Assembly (NCBI GenBank): GCA_050740975.1
Contig: JBOIEE010000016.1
Span: forward strand, 1 to 12,202
Source: JBOHHR01 sp050740975
Lineage (GTDB): Bacteria; Pseudomonadota; Gammaproteobacteria; JBOHHR01
Length of the DNA: 12,202 bases
Direction of reading: 5' to 3'
Below, in pieces: positions 5,672 through 12,202 of the stretch. The translations under genes were made by a program, and so were the position numbers. The first letter of the stretch is position 1. Each line of letters starts with the position of its first letter. The notes under the pieces were generated by a model. It did not search any database and had not been told where the DNA came from. It saw only the letters and a list, made by a program, of their open reading frames with translations.

Positions 5672-7954
5672 ATGAAACGTCAATGTTTTTTGTTCTATAT
5701 CATCGCAGTCGCTCTAAGCGGATGGGAGGGAATTGCCGCAGCGGACACTATAGCGCAGACACTCGAGGCATTACGGGATTGCGCGCGAATAGTGAATGAA
5801 GGGTTTCGCCCCATAGCGGAGGACAGAAAGCTAAGGTTCTTGGGTAAAGTCCAAAAGGAAACCGCAAATTGCCGAGGCGGGCAAAAAGCACTCGAGTTCA
5901 TGGATGCTCCGTGGGTGGACTGGCAAACCTACTGGGCCGCCGGCGATGAAACGACGAAAGCGCGGGGAAGGGAACCGTTTACAACACTGGGGCAGCACGT
6001 GGCACCAAATGGAAGAGGCATCGATGGAGCGTTGACCGATTTAGAATATCAACGCATCGAACTCATCAAGTTCAATCTCTTTGACAATCAGACTTACGAA
6101 GACTACGTGCAAGGAAGAGATGGTGTCGACGGGCGCGCGCTTAAGGTATGGAAGCAATTGCGATTGCCCAAAGGGCATCCCAGCTATCAGGCCGTTGGCG
6201 GAGACGGCGAGCAACTGTGTCGTGGCCAGTTGATCAGGCAGCGTACGGTAACTGGGATTTGCAACGATCTAAAGAACCCCCTCATGGGATCGACGAATCA
6301 ACCGTTTGCGAGAAACGTACCTTTCGAAACGACGTTTCCTGAGTCAGGGAAAACCGAGCTGGTTCGCAACCGCCACGGCGATCGATTAGGCTTATTGAGA
6401 CCTGATCCGCAGGTCATCAGCCGAAAGCTCTTCACGAGAAAACAGTCGGACCCCGCGCGATGTCACGAAGGACGCGGTTTGCCGGGGAATTCGAGGGAGG
6501 CGCATTGCGAGTACCAAGCGGCGCCGTTCTTTAACGTGCTGGCGGCGTTCTGGATCCAATTCATGACCCACGATTGGTTCTCGCATCTGCGCGAGGGGCA
6601 TAACGATGCCGCTCTAATCGGTATGGGCTGCGCCACGCAGCGTCTAAACAATGAAGAGACACCCTTATCGGCCGCGGACATTCGCGAGCTTAAGTGCCGC
6701 CCCGAGGATAAGATCGATCGAGGATATTTGGCGGAGAGCGGGGAACCGCGCAAATTCTATCATCAGGGTAAAGAGCGCCTCGCCAGGGCCTACAAGACGA
6801 CCGCGAATACCGTGACCGCGTGGTGGGATACCTCGCAGATCTACGGCTACGATGAGCTATCGCGTAAACGTGTCAAACGCGATCCGGCGGATAACGCCAA
6901 GTTATTGCTGGTTGGGTTTGGGAACAGGCCGGGGCAAGGCGAGCAGCACGGCTATCTGCCGTCGTTTGAAACCTGCCGAGATGCCTCAGCCGAGTGCGTT
7001 GCCGATCCGATCAACCCCGCGTGGAGCGGTCAAGAGGCAACGGCTTTCCCAGACAACTGGAACATCGGCTTGAGCTTCTTCCATAACGTGTTTGCCCGAG
7101 AGCACAACCTTTTCGTAGACACGTTTAGAAAGCAAGCGGCCAAGAACCCCAGCGCGGACTCCGGGCTCAGGGACCCAGACAAGCCAGATGCCATCATCCA
7201 CTATAAGGACGTTGCGGCGCAGGAGTTATTCGAGATCGCAAGGCTCGTGATGGCGGCCGAGATCGCTAAGGTTCACACCATCGAGTGGACCACTCAGCTA
7301 CTTTATGACGAGCCGCTGTACCTGGGAATGAACGCGAATTGGTTTGGCTTATTCAGAGACCACAAGCTCGCGGCGGAGGCGCTCAAACGCGTCCTCGGCA
7401 AGCTCGGAAGAACGACGGATCCAGAGAAAGCAACCGGCTGGTACTCGGTATTCGCTTCGGGACCTGGGATCTTCGGGCTGGGCAACCGAGTGTACAAAAA
7501 GCGGTTCTCCAGGCGAGATGTGTGGGATCTGAGCAACGCCGAGCACGTGAACGGCGGGATCAATCACTTCGGATCGCCGTTTAACTTCCCGGAAGAGTTC
7601 ACGACCGTATATCGGCTGCATCCCATGGTGCCCGATTTGATCGAGTATCGAGAATGGAATGACCATCCAGACGCGATCAAGTACAAGATCCCAGTGGTAA
7701 CCACGTTTCGCGGGAAGGCGACCCAAGAGATGCGCAAGCGGGGGCTCGCTAACTGGGCGATCAGCATGGGCCGGCAACGCTTAGGCGCGTTGCGGTTGCA
7801 GAACCACCCGCAGTTCTCCAGAACCTGCCGATGCCGAGACTCAATACCGCCACCAACAAGATCGATGTCGCTGCCCTCGACCTTATCCGCGATCGGGAGC
7901 GCGGGGTCCCGCGGTTCAATGAGTTTCGCCGGCAATACGGTCTCAAGACCTTAA
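5672..7954 (+). CDS. Secreted animal-type haem peroxidase/dioxygenase, N-terminal and catalytic part (frameshifted)
   Basis: A haem-dependent peroxidase or fatty-acid dioxygenase-like enzyme. ATG 5672 is chosen because AAGG (5661-5664) precedes it and it begins a good signal peptide (residues 1-24, positive start, hydrophobic core, GIAAA end), so the protein is exported. Residues 25-280 are a poorly recognised N-terminal region. The catalytic domain shows the distal-His segment FWIQFMTHDWFSH (H300), WWDTSQIYG (384-392), NWNIGLSFFHNVFAREHN (462-479), GGINHFGSPFNFPEEFTTVY and YRLHPMVPDLIEY, where Y647 and H650 match the Tyr and proximal His of alpha-dioxygenases. In this frame sense ends near F715 (7814-7816), after which the last ~45 residues are out-of-frame Ser/Arg/Pro-rich sequence. 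The gene continues one frame over. Upstream ATGs overlapping corA are unlikely starts. Gene intact except for the frameshift. Confidence 0.85.
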   Translation: MKRQCFLFYIIAVALSGWEGIAAADTIAQTLEALRDCARIVNEGFRPIAEDRKLRFLGKVQKETANCRGGQKALEFMDAPWVDWQTYWAAGDETTKARGREPFTTLGQHVAPNGRGIDGALTDLEYQRIELIKFNLFDNQTYEDYVQGRDGVDGRALKVWKQLRLPKGHPSYQAVGGDGEQLCRGQLIRQRTVTGICNDLKNPLMGSTNQPFARNVPFETTFPESGKTELVRNRHGDRLGLLRPDPQVISRKLFTRKQSDPARCHEGRGLPGNSREAHCEYQAAPFFNVLAAFWIQFMTHDWFSHLREGHNDAALIGMGCATQRLNNEETPLSAADIRELKCRPEDKIDRGYLAESGEPRKFYHQGKERLARAYKTTANTVTAWWDTSQIYGYDELSRKRVKRDPADNAKLLLVGFGNRPGQGEQHGYLPSFETCRDASAECVADPINPAWSGQEATAFPDNWNIGLSFFHNVFAREHNLFVDTFRKQAAKNPSADSGLRDPDKPDAIIHYKDVAAQELFEIARLVMAAEIAKVHTIEWTTQLLYDEPLYLGMNANWFGLFRDHKLAAEALKRVLGKLGRTTDPEKATGWYSVFASGPGIFGLGNRVYKKRFSRRDVWDLSNAEHVNGGINHFGSPFNFPEEFTTVYRLHPMVPDLIEYREWNDHPDAIKYKIPVVTTFRGKATQEMRKRGLANWAISMGRQRLGALRLQNHPQFSRTCRCRDSIPPPTRSMSLPSTLSAIGSAGSRGSMSFAGNTVSRP

Positions 7955-8589
7955 CGAGCTTCGATGATTTTATCGATCCGCATCTGCTGCAGGGATCCCT
8001 CGAGCGGCGTGATCAAGAAGGGCTGGTCAAAGCGCTGCGGGAAGTGTATGGGCAGCACAGGTGCGATGCGACCAAGGTCATCACCGAGGCTCAAGTCAAC
8101 GATGATGGCTCGCCGATCAGCGATTGCCTGGGCCATCGGGATGGTTCGCTGGTCGATAATATTGAAGATCTGGATACGGTCGTTGGGTGGCTCGCCGAAC
8201 CGACACGACCTCACGGATTTGCGATTTCTGAAACACAGTTCCAGGTCTTTATCCTGAATGCCTCGCGACGACTGTTTAGCGATCGATTCTTCACCTCGAG
8301 CTTTCGGCCAGAATTTTGTTCACAGTTCGGGGTCGATTGGATTACCACCAACGGTCCTGACGGCCCCGTGATGGAAAACGGCATGCCGAATGGGCACCGG
8401 CAAGAAGTCTCTCCGCTTAAGCGCGTTCTTTTGCGGACGATGCCGGAATTGACGGAAGAGCTCGATCCGGTAATCAATGTGTTCGATCCCTGGGCGCGGG
8501 AGCGAGGCCACTATTATTCGCTGCAGTGGAAACCACGACCCGGGGCCGAATCGGATGAAGCCTTTAATACACAAACGGGTAGTCCATGA
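7831..8589 (+). CDS. C-terminal part of the haem peroxidase, after the frameshift
   Basis: This frame continues the peroxidase. Meaningful sequence starts at 7816 (LQNLPMPRLN), ahead of the internal ATG 7831, and joins exactly to NHPQF of the previous frame if one C is added at 7816. The segment IDVAALDLIRDRERGVPRFN followed by EFRRQYGL is the well-known C-terminal signature of animal-type haem peroxidases and alpha-dioxygenases (IRDRERGVPRYNEFRR type). Later come HRDGSLVDNIEDLDTVVGWLAEP, FILNASRRLFSDRFF and FGVDWITT, also family-typical. Joined, 5672-8589 plus one base makes 973 codons including the stop. Whether 7831 is ever used as a start is doubtful, since the fragment lacks both haem-ligand His and would not be active or exported on its own. 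Sequencing error or real mutation cannot be told apart here. Confidence 0.85.
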   Translation: MPRLNTATNKIDVAALDLIRDRERGVPRFNEFRRQYGLKTLTSFDDFIDPHLLQGSLERRDQEGLVKALREVYGQHRCDATKVITEAQVNDDGSPISDCLGHRDGSLVDNIEDLDTVVGWLAEPTRPHGFAISETQFQVFILNASRRLFSDRFFTSSFRPEFCSQFGVDWITTNGPDGPVMENGMPNGHRQEVSPLKRVLLRTMPELTEELDPVINVFDPWARERGHYYSLQWKPRPGAESDEAFNTQTGSP

Positions 8590-8691
8590 TGACAGTTGAG
8601 AACGACAACTTGAATACCAGACCCACTTGGATTGTAGGCATAAAATCCGACTGGCACGGGGCAGGTCGGCCTGATTGTTTCCCCTCCCATC

Positions 8692-8710
8692 CGGTTCAGC
8701 CCCTGAGCCG
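8692..8710. other. Stem-loop after the peroxidase gene
   Basis: CGGTTCAG (8692-8699) pairs with CTGAGCCG (8703-8710) over 8 pairs with one G-U wobble on the plus-strand RNA and a 3-base CCC loop. It lies about 100 bases after the peroxidase stop. No U-run follows, so intrinsic termination is doubtful; it could be a 3'-end stabilising structure or chance. Confidence 0.3.
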
Positions 8711-8824
8711 ACAATTCCCCTTGGGCCGCACCCGCCCACGACACCCAAAACGTCCAGACACCTGGCACTTCGGGTCGATGAATAGCTCACTAATTCCCCG
8801 ATCCCGGACCAAGATAGCGCGTGA

Positions 8825-8853
8825 TTGACAGCTAACAGGTCCAGTCGTATCTT
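8825..8853 (+). promoter_or_regulatory. Candidate sigma-70 promoter upstream of the lipoprotein gene
   Basis: TTGACA at 8825-8830 is a perfect -35 consensus. After exactly 17 bases comes TATCTT at 8848-8853, which matches the TATAAT -10 at four of six positions. It points toward the lipoprotein gene and would give a leader of about 220 bases. Supported by pattern only. Confidence 0.45.
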
Positions 8854-9064
8854 CCCTCTAAAAGGGCGTTTAAAATCCTTAATCGCGACACAGTGAAATG
8901 TTTTCCCTGGATTAGCTCATGCTATTTGGGATCGGCCACCGCGCCATTCATGCTGTCGCATTATTCCGGCCCTGATTGAACGCGAGGCGTTCACTTCATT
9001 CGGCAAAGGGACCTGGTTCATCGACGCCTAGGAGTCTGAAAATAAAGAGTACGGGCAAGTACAC

Positions 9065-9072
9065 AAGAGGAG
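9065..9072 (+). promoter_or_regulatory. Ribosome binding site of the lipoprotein gene
   Basis: AAGAGGAG lies 7 bases before ATG 9080, a strong Shine-Dalgarno at ideal spacing. It decides the start of the lipoprotein reading frame. Confidence 0.75.
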
Positions 9073-9079
9073 AACGTTT

Positions 9080-10450
9080 ATGTGGTTAAGAGCAAAGCTG
9101 TCCCGATTGCGAACACAGAAAAAGGTCGTTTCGTTAGTGGTGTCGCTCACAGTTGCGATAAGCATAGGGTTATCACTCGGGATGCTAACCAGCTGTACAC
9201 CATCCAGCCCTCCACCCGCTTCATCCAGCCTTCCACCCGCTTCAGAATCCTGGCATGCGGGAAACTTTCGATTCCTGGAGGCTACATCGGGTGATCTGGT
9301 TACATTCGTCCAGGGGCTGGAGCACCCTAAGCAGGGAGGTTATGGAAAAGTAAGCAGCACACGCAAAGGGAACTTCAATGCGTTTCTCGATACCCTGTTT
9401 GCCGCAATCAATGCGAGCCTGATAGATGGCAATACCGGGGACTGGTGCGCTGTGCAGGCCAGCGCCAGTTCTGCCGGCTACGCTATTGCCCGCTTCTACG
9501 ACACCGGCAGCGGGCGCTGGTTCGTGCAAGGCCGCGATACGACTTCCTTTGGACAGGCATACTTCTTTATCAATCCGTTTGCAAAGCGCAACATCGTTAT
9601 CGAGGTTCCACATGATGGCTTTGAAACCGACACCGGGACGGAAGGAGCCCGCCTCTTCAAGGCGCTTGCTGCCCGCGCCCTCATCATCAACAAGGAACAT
9701 CGCTGTTCCGATCCGGACCCAAGCGCGTGCGCCAGCAATGTAGCTACCCAGGTTTGCAGTGGGGCGCTGCGCGAATCTGACATGGCACATCACACCGCCA
9801 ACACCTTCTATCTACTGCACGTCAGATACAACGACATGGACTCACAGACGAAATTCGTGCAGCTGCACGGCTTCACGTCGTCGGCTAACGATATGGCCGA
9901 AATTGGTGACGGCACAAACAACGATGTCAACCCTTCTTCAGTGTCAAACAGTTTCGTCAACATTCTCCGTACCTTCGTACCCGTTGCGGCCGCGGTACAC
10001 TCGTGTCAGGAGGGTACAGGGGATCCGCCTTCTAAGCTCTGCGGCGAAACCAACGTCGAGGCGCGCTACAGCCACCAGCCCAACACTTCAGAATGTCCGC
10101 CGGCCGCGGGCGTCTCGAGCGCGCGCTTTCTGCACATCGAGCAGGCGCTGACGCTGCGTGATGATGATGAGAGCGACGGCTGGTTTTGGGGGGATGTTCG
10201 CGATGCGGTCCTTGCCACCTTCTCTGACTGCAACGTGAACACGACCGATTGCACACTGGGACCTGCCCAGACCCAATTCGAAGGGTTGACTTGCGCGACT
10301 GCTGCGAGGGCCAGAAACACATTGCGGAGGCGCGGAGACACAGACCCAGAGCAAGACAACAGGGATCGAGGACCTGCGGGCGATACCGCGGGTCTTCGGC
10401 TGGATGCAGAGCAGGCACGTGCTGCCGGCGTGGTTTGGGGTCGGCTTTGA
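9080..10450 (+). CDS. Lipoprotein with putative zinc-dependent amidohydrolase-like domain
   Basis: A 456-residue reading frame with a strong ribosome binding site. The N-terminus has basic residues (1-15), a hydrophobic core (16-36) and a lipobox LTSC ending at C39, so the mature protein should be lipid-anchored. A Pro/Ser linker (40-56) follows, encoded partly by a tandem repeat. The folded part shows VIEVPHDGFETDTGTEGARL (H178, E182), MAHHTAN (H237, H238), FVQLHGFTS (H263) and FLHIEQALTLRDD (E354, R360). A PHxGxE, LHG and later Glu-x(5)-Arg layout is like N-formylglutamate amidohydrolase and phage poly-gamma-glutamate hydrolase, zinc enzymes that cut amide bonds. This assignment is inference; true family membership is not proven. 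Many Cys (C123, C209, C217, C226, C309, C321, C339) fit an exported, disulfide-bonded protein. Residues after about 403 are probably not native because the DNA there encodes a PEP carboxylase fragment in another frame. Confidence 0.7.
   Translation: MWLRAKLSRLRTQKKVVSLVVSLTVAISIGLSLGMLTSCTPSSPPPASSSLPPASESWHAGNFRFLEATSGDLVTFVQGLEHPKQGGYGKVSSTRKGNFNAFLDTLFAAINASLIDGNTGDWCAVQASASSAGYAIARFYDTGSGRWFVQGRDTTSFGQAYFFINPFAKRNIVIEVPHDGFETDTGTEGARLFKALAARALIINKEHRCSDPDPSACASNVATQVCSGALRESDMAHHTANTFYLLHVRYNDMDSQTKFVQLHGFTSSANDMAEIGDGTNNDVNPSSVSNSFVNILRTFVPVAAAVHSCQEGTGDPPSKLCGETNVEARYSHQPNTSECPPAAGVSSARFLHIEQALTLRDDDESDGWFWGDVRDAVLATFSDCNVNTTDCTLGPAQTQFEGLTCATAARARNTLRRRGDTDPEQDNRDRGPAGDTAGLRLDAEQARAAGVVWGRL
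9201..9242 (+). repeat. Two tandem 21-base repeats in the lipoprotein linker
   Basis: Units 9201-9221 and 9222-9242 are identical except for one C/T difference at the tenth base. Being 21 bases long they keep the frame and duplicate seven residues of the Pro/Ser linker directly after the lipobox cysteine. This probably arose by slippage and would lengthen the flexible tether. Confidence 0.85.
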
Positions 10451-10568
10451 GTTACATCTCCTTCACCGCACGCTCGTGCAGCCGCGCGTGTTGTCGGATG
10501 TCGAGCGTGTGAAGGTGAAAGCCGAACGTTTGCATCTGGCGCATCAACGGATCGAGGAGGAGGCGCAC
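10290..10568 (+). pseudogene. Phosphoenolpyruvate carboxylase fragment (ppc remnant)
   Basis: A frame open from just after a stop at 10287-10289 to the TAA at 10566-10568 carries a clear PEP carboxylase segment at 10362-10454: GIEDLRAIPRVFGWMQSR, then HVLPAWFGVG. Intact enzymes have the near-identical IEDLRAIPWVFxWxQSR...LPAWYGVG block late in a ~900-residue chain; PEP carboxylase makes oxaloacetate from PEP and bicarbonate. Here only about 30 residues match. The rest of the frame (residues after GFEL, Val/Arg/Glu-rich, ending in QRIEEEAH) does not resemble the family as I know it, and no upstream or downstream part of ppc is present. The Trp after AIP is replaced by Arg. The frame overlaps the 3' end of the lipoprotein frame. 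It cannot be a working enzyme. Confidence 0.7.
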
Positions 10569-11121
10569 TAACCGTTTACCCTTGTTCTCAGCGAATCAAG
10601 CCGATGTCGCCTGCGAACTCGTCTGCGGAGCTATAGGCGTGCGATGACGTGGCTCATCGCGCGCACACCAGCCTGCGAAGCAGGAAGACCAGGTAACGCC
10701 GCTAAAGTTCTCCCTCCGCGCGCAACTCGGCCTTCGCATCATTTTCGACGCGATTTGTTGTGGCATACACAACGAACGATAGTTTTTGATTTTGTAGCTC
10801 TTAGCTTATTAGGCGGTTGTTATTGCAATGAGGCCCGTACCTCCATTTCCGGGAGAGGAGTTGCCAGCGTCTGTGCCCCCGCCTCCATTATCGTCCAATA
10901 CACCGTTTGAAGAGGACTGATCCTCCATCGGACGAGTCGCAGAGAAATGCGGATTTTCGGCGCATCGCATGTGAGATAGTCAGGAGGGAGACCCGCGGGG
11001 TGCGGTAAGTGAGTGCATCTTGGACTCCTCCTCTTCGTTTAAGTGGTGATTAGATCCTTCACGTTGGCACATCACGATGCCGTTTTGGAAAGGGTTGAGT
11101 CCATTGCAGCAGTGTCGCTCA
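10569..11121. other. Region of about 550 bases without a convincing gene
   Basis: It lies between the ppc remnant and the end of ubiH. Contents: a short inverted repeat GTTGTG-5-CACAAC (10757-10773) in an AT-richer patch (about 10740-10815), a small Pro-rich open frame (10828-10920) and a hairpin GAGGA-CTGA-TCCTC (10912-10925). Longer open frames (10644-10910 plus, 10980-11165 minus) read like random sequence. No terminator for ubiH was seen. Confidence 0.5.
10828..10920 (+). CDS. Possible 30-aa proline-rich small protein
   Basis: ATG 10828 to TGA 10918-10920 encodes 30 residues beginning MRPVPPFPGEELPAS, continuing SVPPPPLSS and ending in TPFEED. AGGCGG (10811-10816) lies 11 bases upstream, a poor spacing for a ribosome binding site. 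Composition is regular enough to note, but a frame this short is expected by chance in GC-rich DNA. It may also be the tail of a lost gene. Confidence 0.15.
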   Translation: MRPVPPFPGEELPASVPPPPLSSNTPFEED

Positions 11122-12202
11122 TCACAGAGGGAGGCCGCACGCGAGCCGCGGCTGGCGTCCTGCAAGCCCCATGGCCCGGCGGGCTAAAGCGCTCTTCAAT
11201 GGCGGCAGGAGATCCACCGCCAACATGACGGCGTCACGCAACAGAATCGCAGGCCAAAGCTCATTGTAAAAGAGCCGCGCTAAGCCGTCGCTTAAGCGCA
11301 GGACGCGGCGCTGATCATCGCGCCTGAGATCTGCGTAGGTCTTCAATAGCTGCGGATCGCCCATATCCGCACCCTGGCGAAAGGCATCGACCACAAGCTC
11401 CGCCAAGGTCGCGACGTCACGCAGCCCGAGATTGAGTCCTTGGGCGGCGTTAGGGTGAAGGGTGTGGGCGGCATTACCTACCACGGCGGCGCGTGGACCC
11501 ACGATGCGTTGCGCCTGGATCAAGTGCAACGGGTAAGCACGGCGGCTGCCAACGCCCTGGAATCCCCCGAGGTAACCCCCCGAGTGTTCCAGGAGCCCCT
11601 GTTGATAGGCGGAATCGTCCAGGTGGAGGAGGGCTTGGGCCTGCTCCGATCTCACCGTCCATACCGCGACACAGCGTTGCTCGGTCATCGGGAGCAAGGC
11701 TAAAGGTCCGCTGGGGGTAAAACGCTCATAGGCGGTGCCGTGGTGGGGCCGCTCGGGGAAGACCGTCGCGACCACCGCCGTCTGCTGGTAGTCGTGAATA
11801 CGGCTCTCTATGCCAAGCAGGGTTCGCGTTTGAGAGTCGCCGCCATCCGCCGCGATCAGCAGCCGAGCTGAGAGCGTGCGCACGCCGTGCAGTCCTTGGT
11901 TGATGCTGACATCGATGCGGTTTGGGTGCAGTTTAATTCGGCTTGGTTTGGCGGAGCGCAAGAGCTGAACGTTAGCGAGCTGCCCTAAGCGCCCCAACAG
12001 CACCGCTCCGAGTGCGCGTGCCACCACCACATAGCCTAAGGCTTCTACCCCAAGCTCGGCTGCCTGCAAGCGGGTAAAGGCAAAGCGCCCGCGCTCGGTC
12101 ACATGGATGCGTAGGATCGGCGTCGACTCCGCGCGCAGTTGCTCCCACAATCCCAACCCCTGGAGCACGCGCTGAGACGACGGCGAGAGCGCCAGACCTC
12201 TG
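11122..12202 (-). CDS. ubiH: UbiH-type FAD-dependent monooxygenase (2-octaprenyl-6-methoxyphenol hydroxylase), C-terminal part
   Basis: A 359-residue partial protein, open to the right edge; the N-terminal FAD-binding GxGxxG segment lies outside the window. UbiH hydroxylates the aromatic ring in ubiquinone synthesis at the inner membrane using FAD and O2. Evidence: GLALSPSSQRVLQGLGLW at the edge matches the UbiH ALS.SS..L..LGLW block. ARLLIAADGGDSQTR is the flavoprotein-monooxygenase DG motif, and AVVGNAAHTLHPNAAQGLNL followed by GLRDVATLAE is the UbiH form of the GD motif, with Asn in place of Asp as usual for UbiH. The usual HPIAGQG reads HPNAAQG here. The C-terminus (RRVLRLSDGLARLF) is typical. 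The GTG at 12168-12166 is internal, not the start. UbiH versus UbiF/VisC relatives cannot be fully settled from this part. Confidence 0.88.
   Translation of the reverse strand, partial: RGLALSPSSQRVLQGLGLWEQLRAESTPILRIHVTERGRFAFTRLQAAELGVEALGYVVVARALGAVLLGRLGQLANVQLLRSAKPSRIKLHPNRIDVSINQGLHGVRTLSARLLIAADGGDSQTRTLLGIESRIHDYQQTAVVATVFPERPHHGTAYERFTPSGPLALLPMTEQRCVAVWTVRSEQAQALLHLDDSAYQQGLLEHSGGYLGGFQGVGSRRAYPLHLIQAQRIVGPRAAVVGNAAHTLHPNAAQGLNLGLRDVATLAELVVDAFRQGADMGDPQLLKTYADLRRDDQRRVLRLSDGLARLFYNELWPAILLRDAVMLAVDLLPPLKSALARRAMGLAGRQPRLACGLPL

Larger units (their letters stand above)
8590..9079. other. Intergenic region (490 bases) between the peroxidase and the lipoprotein gene
   Basis: It holds a stem-loop (8692-8710), a candidate promoter (8825-8853), a 15-base hairpin GAACGC-GAG-GCGTTC (8978-8992) and the lipoprotein ribosome binding site. 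Two plus-strand frames (8586-8828 and 8897-9031) and one minus frame (8768-8514) are open but short, unlike known proteins, and not supported as genes. No T-tract terminator was seen. Confidence 0.5.

Noticed and set aside
8514..8768. Minus-strand 84-codon frame with a signal-like start (MPGVWTFWVSWAGAA)
   Set aside because: It overlaps the end of the peroxidase antisense and has no good ribosome binding site; the composition is suggestive but not enough to call a gene.
8586..8828. Plus-strand 80-codon frame starting at the peroxidase stop
   Set aside because: Rich in Pro/Arg/His/Ser with no hydrophobic core or motif; reads like non-coding GC-rich DNA.
10644..10910. Plus-strand 88-codon frame
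   Set aside because: No ribosome binding site or motif, and composition changes abruptly across an AT-rich non-coding patch.
1..12202. CRISPR array within the window
   Set aside because: No regularly spaced direct repeats were found; any array would lie beyond the left edge, downstream of cas3.

Overview
The window looks like a piece of a proteobacterial, probably gammaproteobacterial, chromosome of moderately high GC. The basis is a UbiH-type ubiquinone-pathway monooxygenase together with CorA, a POT peptide transporter, a lipoprotein with a lipobox, and a type I CRISPR helicase-nuclease. No genus can be named from the sequence. There are no rRNA or tRNA genes, no CRISPR array and no insertion sequence that I can recognise.

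Left part (1-2053, all minus strand): three genes form a tightly overlapping chain. A ferredoxin/metallo-beta-lactamase-fold fusion (2053-1184) overlaps by 4 bases (ATGA) an unknown Trp-rich protein of 142 aa (1187-759). That protein overlaps by 11 bases the start of a Cas3-family gene running off the left edge (769-1). The Cas3 reading frame is open throughout but appears to carry a large in-frame deletion. HD-nuclease motifs are followed almost directly by the region just ahead of helicase motif II, so the Walker A (motif I) segment is absent.

Middle part (2383-5555, plus strand): a 329-base gap separates the divergent left genes from three closely spaced genes: a POT-family peptide/proton symporter, an acetoacetate-decarboxylase-family protein with its Lys-Lys active-site pair, and a CorA-type Mg2+ channel with the GMN motif. 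Spacing of 1 to 7 bases suggests one transcription unit.

Right-middle (5672-8589, plus): a secreted animal-type haem peroxidase related to the alpha-dioxygenase/fatty-acid dioxygenase group. It is split by an apparent single-base deletion near 7816; restoring one base gives one protein of about 972 aa.

Right part (8590-12202): a candidate sigma-70 promoter (8825-8853) lies upstream of a lipoprotein (9080-10450) whose motifs resemble a zinc-dependent amidohydrolase of the N-formylglutamate/poly-gamma-glutamate hydrolase type. Its last ~50 residues overlap, out of frame, a clear fragment of phosphoenolpyruvate carboxylase (10362-10454), so the 3' end looks like a degraded junction. A stretch of ~550 bases without a convincing gene follows, then a convergent ubiH gene (minus) running off the right edge. 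Several genes here are damaged or truncated (cas3, peroxidase, ppc fragment), which fits a decaying accessory region or a low-accuracy assembly; the sequence alone cannot separate these.
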